DNA of 64,000 nt, from contig JAILHF010000031.1 of the NCBI GenBank assembly GCA_024696005.1, positions 1-64,000 on the forward strand, read 5' to 3'. Positions 61,255-64,000 of this stretch are shown one piece after another. The position numbers were made by a program, and so were the translations under genes. The stretch's first letter is position 1, and each line of letters starts with the position of its first letter. The notes under the pieces were generated by a model. It searched no databases and was not told the origin of the DNA. It saw only the letters and a program-made list of their open reading frames with translations. This DNA comes from Lachnospiraceae bacterium. Its GTDB lineage: Bacteria; Bacillota; Clostridia; Lachnospirales; Lachnospiraceae.

Positions 61255-62856
61255 ATGGAGCTTAATCTGAAAAGCCTGAAAGAGGACAGAGCGGAATGGG
61301 AGGCGGCCGGTTTCAGCCTGCCCTCCTACGATATCGATGCGCTGCGTGCACAGACAAAGAAAGCACCGGAGTGGCTGCATTTCGGCCCCGGAAACATCTT
61401 CCGCGGGTTCATCGGATCCATCGCGGAGAAACTGATCGAAAGCGGCGAGCTGAAGAGCGGCATCGTTGCGGTTGCCGATTACGACATGGAGATCATCGAC
61501 AAGATCTATGATCCCTTCGACATGCTCACCCTGTCCGTGGGCCTGGCCAGGGACGGGAAGAAGAGCCTGGCAGTGACGGCATCCATCGCGGACAGCATTA
61601 AAGCGGCGGTGGAGCAGGAAAGAATGCGCGAGATCGCGGCGTCGGATTCCCTGAAAATGGTTTCCTACACCGTTACCGAAAAAGGATATGTGGTAAGGGA
61701 TGCAAACGGGGATCCCATTCCGCCCGTGCGGGACGAGATCGCCGCAGGACCGGAAGCGCCGAAGACCGTAATGGGAAATACCACCGCACTTCTGTACTAC
61801 CGTTACAAGGCAGGCGGGGCTCCCATCGCCATCGTCAGCATGGATAACTGCAGTGCCAACGGTGACCGTCTGAAGGCCTCGGTTCTCTATATCGCAGAGC
61901 AGTGGAAAAAGAACGGCAAGGTTGACGAAGGCTTCCTTGCGTACATTCAGGATGAGAGCCGCGTGAGCTTCCCCTGCAGCATGATCGACAAGATCACGCC
62001 CAGACCCGACACGGAGGTTGCGAAAGAGCTGGAAGCCATGGGGATCAAAGACATGAGCCCTGTGGTGACGCAGAAGGGAACTTACATTGCGCCCTTTGTG
62101 AATGCCGAGAACCCCCAGTATCTGGTGGTGGAAGACCGTTTCCCGAACGGCCGCCCGCCTCTGGAGAAGGCCGGCGTTTACATGGCAGACCGGAAGACCG
62201 TGGATCTGAGCGAAAAGATGAAGGTCATGAGCTGCTTAAATCCCCTGCATACGGCACTTGCCGTCTGCGGCTGCCTCCTTGGCTATAAAAAGATCAGCGA
62301 CGAGATGGAGGATGCGGATCTGAACGCCCTGGTCCATGCGCTTGGCGAAGAGGGAATGCAGGTGGTGGCGGATCCCGGCATCATCCATCCCCGCGATTTC
62401 CTGAACGAAGTGCTGACGGAGCGTCTGCCCAATCCGGGCCTGCCGGATACCCCGCAGCGCATCGCGACGGATACCAGCCAGAAGATGCCCATCCGTTTCG
62501 GCGGCACCATCCGCTCCTACGATGAGCTCGGAAAGGCTTCCGAACTGAAGGTTGTTCCTTTTGTGATCGCCGCATGGCTGCGTTATCTGGCCGGGAAGGA
62601 TGATGAAGGAAAAGAGATGGAGCTCAGCTCCGACCCGCTGCTTGCCGAACTGAAGGAGCAGCTGGCAGCCTGCCGTTTTGCGGAGGAGATCACGGATACG
62701 GCAGCGGTAGAGAAGCTGCTGTCCCGCGAGGATATCTTTGCAAGCGATCTTACGAAATGCGGGGATCTTGCGGAGCGCATCATCGCCTCTTATAAGAAGC
62801 TGATGTCCGGGGCCGGAGCCGTCCGCAGGGAACTTCACGCGCTTGTTTCGGCGTAA
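61255..62856 (+). CDS. uxuB: D-fructuronate reductase (mannitol dehydrogenase family)
   Basis: A 533-residue long-chain dehydrogenase of the mannitol dehydrogenase family. The NAD-binding loop reads HFGPGNIFRGF near residue 40, then VVSMDNCSANGDRLK and FPCSMIDKITPRP at the usual places, and a C-terminal helical domain with LNPLHTALAV. Next to uxuA it most likely reduces D-fructuronate to D-mannonate. Without this context mannitol or tagaturonate would be options. ATG 61255 follows GGAAGGAG; earlier in-frame codons overlap uxuA and lack support. Confidence 0.83.
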   Translation: MELNLKSLKEDRAEWEAAGFSLPSYDIDALRAQTKKAPEWLHFGPGNIFRGFIGSIAEKLIESGELKSGIVAVADYDMEIIDKIYDPFDMLTLSVGLARDGKKSLAVTASIADSIKAAVEQERMREIAASDSLKMVSYTVTEKGYVVRDANGDPIPPVRDEIAAGPEAPKTVMGNTTALLYYRYKAGGAPIAIVSMDNCSANGDRLKASVLYIAEQWKKNGKVDEGFLAYIQDESRVSFPCSMIDKITPRPDTEVAKELEAMGIKDMSPVVTQKGTYIAPFVNAENPQYLVVEDRFPNGRPPLEKAGVYMADRKTVDLSEKMKVMSCLNPLHTALAVCGCLLGYKKISDEMEDADLNALVHALGEEGMQVVADPGIIHPRDFLNEVLTERLPNPGLPDTPQRIATDTSQKMPIRFGGTIRSYDELGKASELKVVPFVIAAWLRYLAGKDDEGKEMELSSDPLLAELKEQLAACRFAEEITDTAAVEKLLSREDIFASDLTKCGDLAERIIASYKKLMSGAGAVRRELHALVSA

Positions 62857-62863
62857 GTTTCCG

Positions 62864-62892
62864 TTGCCCCGGGAGCTTGTTTCTGTTATAAT
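62864..62892 (+). promoter_or_regulatory. Promoter of the phosphoglucomutase gene
   Basis: TTGCCC (62864-62869) and a perfect TATAAT (62887-62892) are 17 bases apart. The expected start, about 62899, falls inside the 5' arm of the terminator at 62894-62928. Confidence 0.7.
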
Positions 62893-62893
62893 A

Positions 62894-62928
62894 CTGTTGT
62901 CCGTATATCTTCGGGCAACAGTTTTTTT
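62894..62928 (+). terminator. Intrinsic terminator of the GH115-uxuAB unit
   Basis: CTGTTGTCC (62894-62902) pairs with GGGCAACAG (62913-62921) with one G-T pair, loop of ten bases, followed by seven T (62922-62928). It stops read-through from uxuB but overlaps the start site of the next transcript. Confidence 0.75.
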
Positions 62929-62949
62929 ATGCGAAGGGAGAAGAAGGCC

Positions 62950-64000
62950 ATGGACTATCGCGAAGCATATGAATTTTGGAAAACGAATGATTATTTCGAT
63001 CAGAAGACCCGGGACGAGCTGGCAGCCATTGAAGGCAACGACAAAGAGATCGAAGACCGTTTTTACAAGGATCTGGAATTCGGTACCGGCGGTCTGCGCG
63101 GCGTGATCGGCGCGGGAACGAACCGCATGAACATCTACACGGTACGCAAGGCTTCGCAGGGTCTGGCGAACTATATCAACAAGGCAGGCACCGGCGCAAA
63201 GGGTGTGGCCATCGCTTACGATTCCCGCCGCATGAGTCCGGAATTCGCCGATGAAGCGGCGCTGTGCCTGGCTGCAAACGGCATCAAGGCATACGTTTTC
63301 GACAGCCTGCGCCCCACGCCGGAGCTTTCTTTTGCTCTGCGTGAACTGGGGTGTACCGCAGGCATCGTGGTGACAGCCAGCCACAATCCGCCCGAGTACA
63401 ACGGCTACAAGGTTTACTGGGAGGACGGCGCGCAGGTGACGCCCCCTCATGATACGGGCATCATCGGCGAGGTGAACGCCATCAGTGACTGGGCTGTGGT
63501 AAAGACCATGGACAAGGCCGAGGCGCAGAGCAGGGGCCTGTATCAGGTCATCGGCAAAGAGATCGATGACAAGTACATGGCGGAACTGAAGAAGCAGATC
63601 ATCCATCCCGAGATCATTTCGGCGGTGGCGAACGATATCCGCATTGTTTACACGCCCTTCCACGGCACCGGCAATGTGCCCGTGCGCCGCATCCTGGATG
63701 AGCTGGGCTTCAAGAACGTCTTTGTGGTTCCCGAGCAGGAAGAGCCCGATCCCGATTTCACGACCCTGGATTATCCGAATCCCGAGGATCCCAAGGCCTT
63801 CAAGCTGGCACTGGAGCTGGCAAAGGAAAAGGATGCCGATATCGTGATGGCAACGGATCCCGATGCCGACCGTCTGGGCATTTACGCAAAGGACAGCAAG
63901 AGCGGCGAGTACATTCCCTTTACCGGCAACATGAGCGGCATGCTGATCGCCGAATACATCCTCAGGGAGCGTCTCGCGACTGATACGATGCCGAAGGATC
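62950..64000 (+). CDS. pgcA: Alpha-phosphoglucomutase, N-terminal 350 residues (cut by window edge)
   Basis: The frame is open to the right edge. The start MDYREAYEFWKTNDYFD, then FYKDLEFGTGGLRGVIGAGTNRMN in two blocks, match PgcA-type phospho-sugar mutases. The phosphoserine loop TASHNPPEYNG and the metal loop ATDPDADRLG are intact. The enzyme interconverts glucose-1- and glucose-6-phosphate (or the mannose forms). GGGAG lies nine bases before ATG 62950. It has its own promoter and is probably a housekeeping gene next to the xylan locus, not part of it. Confidence 0.9.
   Translation, partial: MDYREAYEFWKTNDYFDQKTRDELAAIEGNDKEIEDRFYKDLEFGTGGLRGVIGAGTNRMNIYTVRKASQGLANYINKAGTGAKGVAIAYDSRRMSPEFADEAALCLAANGIKAYVFDSLRPTPELSFALRELGCTAGIVVTASHNPPEYNGYKVYWEDGAQVTPPHDTGIIGEVNAISDWAVVKTMDKAEAQSRGLYQVIGKEIDDKYMAELKKQIIHPEIISAVANDIRIVYTPFHGTGNVPVRRILDELGFKNVFVVPEQEEPDPDFTTLDYPNPEDPKAFKLALELAKEKDADIVMATDPDADRLGIYAKDSKSGEYIPFTGNMSGMLIAEYILRERLATDTMPKD

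Noticed and set aside
1-64000. tRNA, rRNA, CRISPR arrays and known riboswitches
   Set aside because: I looked for cloverleaf arms, direct repeats with spacers and common riboswitch cores by eye and saw none. A covariance-model scan would be decisive.

Overview
The window looks like a chromosome segment of an anaerobic, plant-fibre-degrading Firmicute, most likely a Lachnospiraceae member from a gut or rumen. This rests on purine-rich Shine-Dalgarno sites, lipoprotein signals instead of a periplasm, Bce-type ABC and two-component modules, MalF/MalG-type permeases without a local ATPase, and xylan genes arranged as a Gram-positive polysaccharide utilisation locus. The species cannot be fixed from this sequence. 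By eye the first 9.4 kb are richer in A+T than the rest.

Left part, 1-4.4 kb: the tail of an acetyltransferase gene, then a decayed integrative mobilizable element. It holds a MobV/Pre-type relaxase, a CHC2 zinc-finger primase, a VirE-type P-loop protein and a TnpW-like small protein. A run of six short triloop hairpins precedes the relaxase, and a cluster of TTGTTAC heptamers lies before TnpW. No recombinase gene is present, and an IS30-type transposase remnant sits where one would be expected. At 4.8-9.4 kb is a Bce-type antimicrobial-peptide resistance module (ATPase, permease, response regulator, kinase) behind a matching operator.

Middle part, 10-27 kb: mostly housekeeping genes. These are a SUKH-domain membrane protein, a metallophosphatase, a PAS-GGDEF-PAS protein, a cytoplasmic GH13 enzyme, exonuclease III, metG, an acetyltransferase, a GH5 cellulase lipoprotein and tatD. 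A convergent operon encodes a phosphodiester-glycosidase-like protein, a divergent Lgt-like membrane protein and a SUV3-like helicase.

Right part, 27-64 kb: a glucuronoxylan locus. It has a cytoplasmic SGNH esterase, a GH43 xylosidase/arabinofuranosidase, an AraC regulator, a secreted GH10 xylanase lipoprotein, two sugar ABC importers without ATPases, and three membrane-anchored accessory proteins (NHL/TPR, YIP1, DUF5696-like). Next come a two-adaptor MacB-type export system, a tandem pair of U32-like proteins, a YesL-like protein, a GH115 alpha-glucuronidase, UxuA, UxuB and a phosphoglucomutase cut by the right edge. The inferred logic is that GH10 cuts xylan outside the cell, aldouronic oligosaccharides are imported, and esterase, GH115 and GH43 finish them inside. 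Uronate then goes through fructuronate and mannonate. Glucuronate isomerase and the importer ATPase must be encoded elsewhere.

The strongest candidate for an undescribed system is the importer cluster at 33-46.6 kb, with its oversized membrane-anchored binding protein and co-transcribed NHL, YIP1 and DUF5696 proteins.
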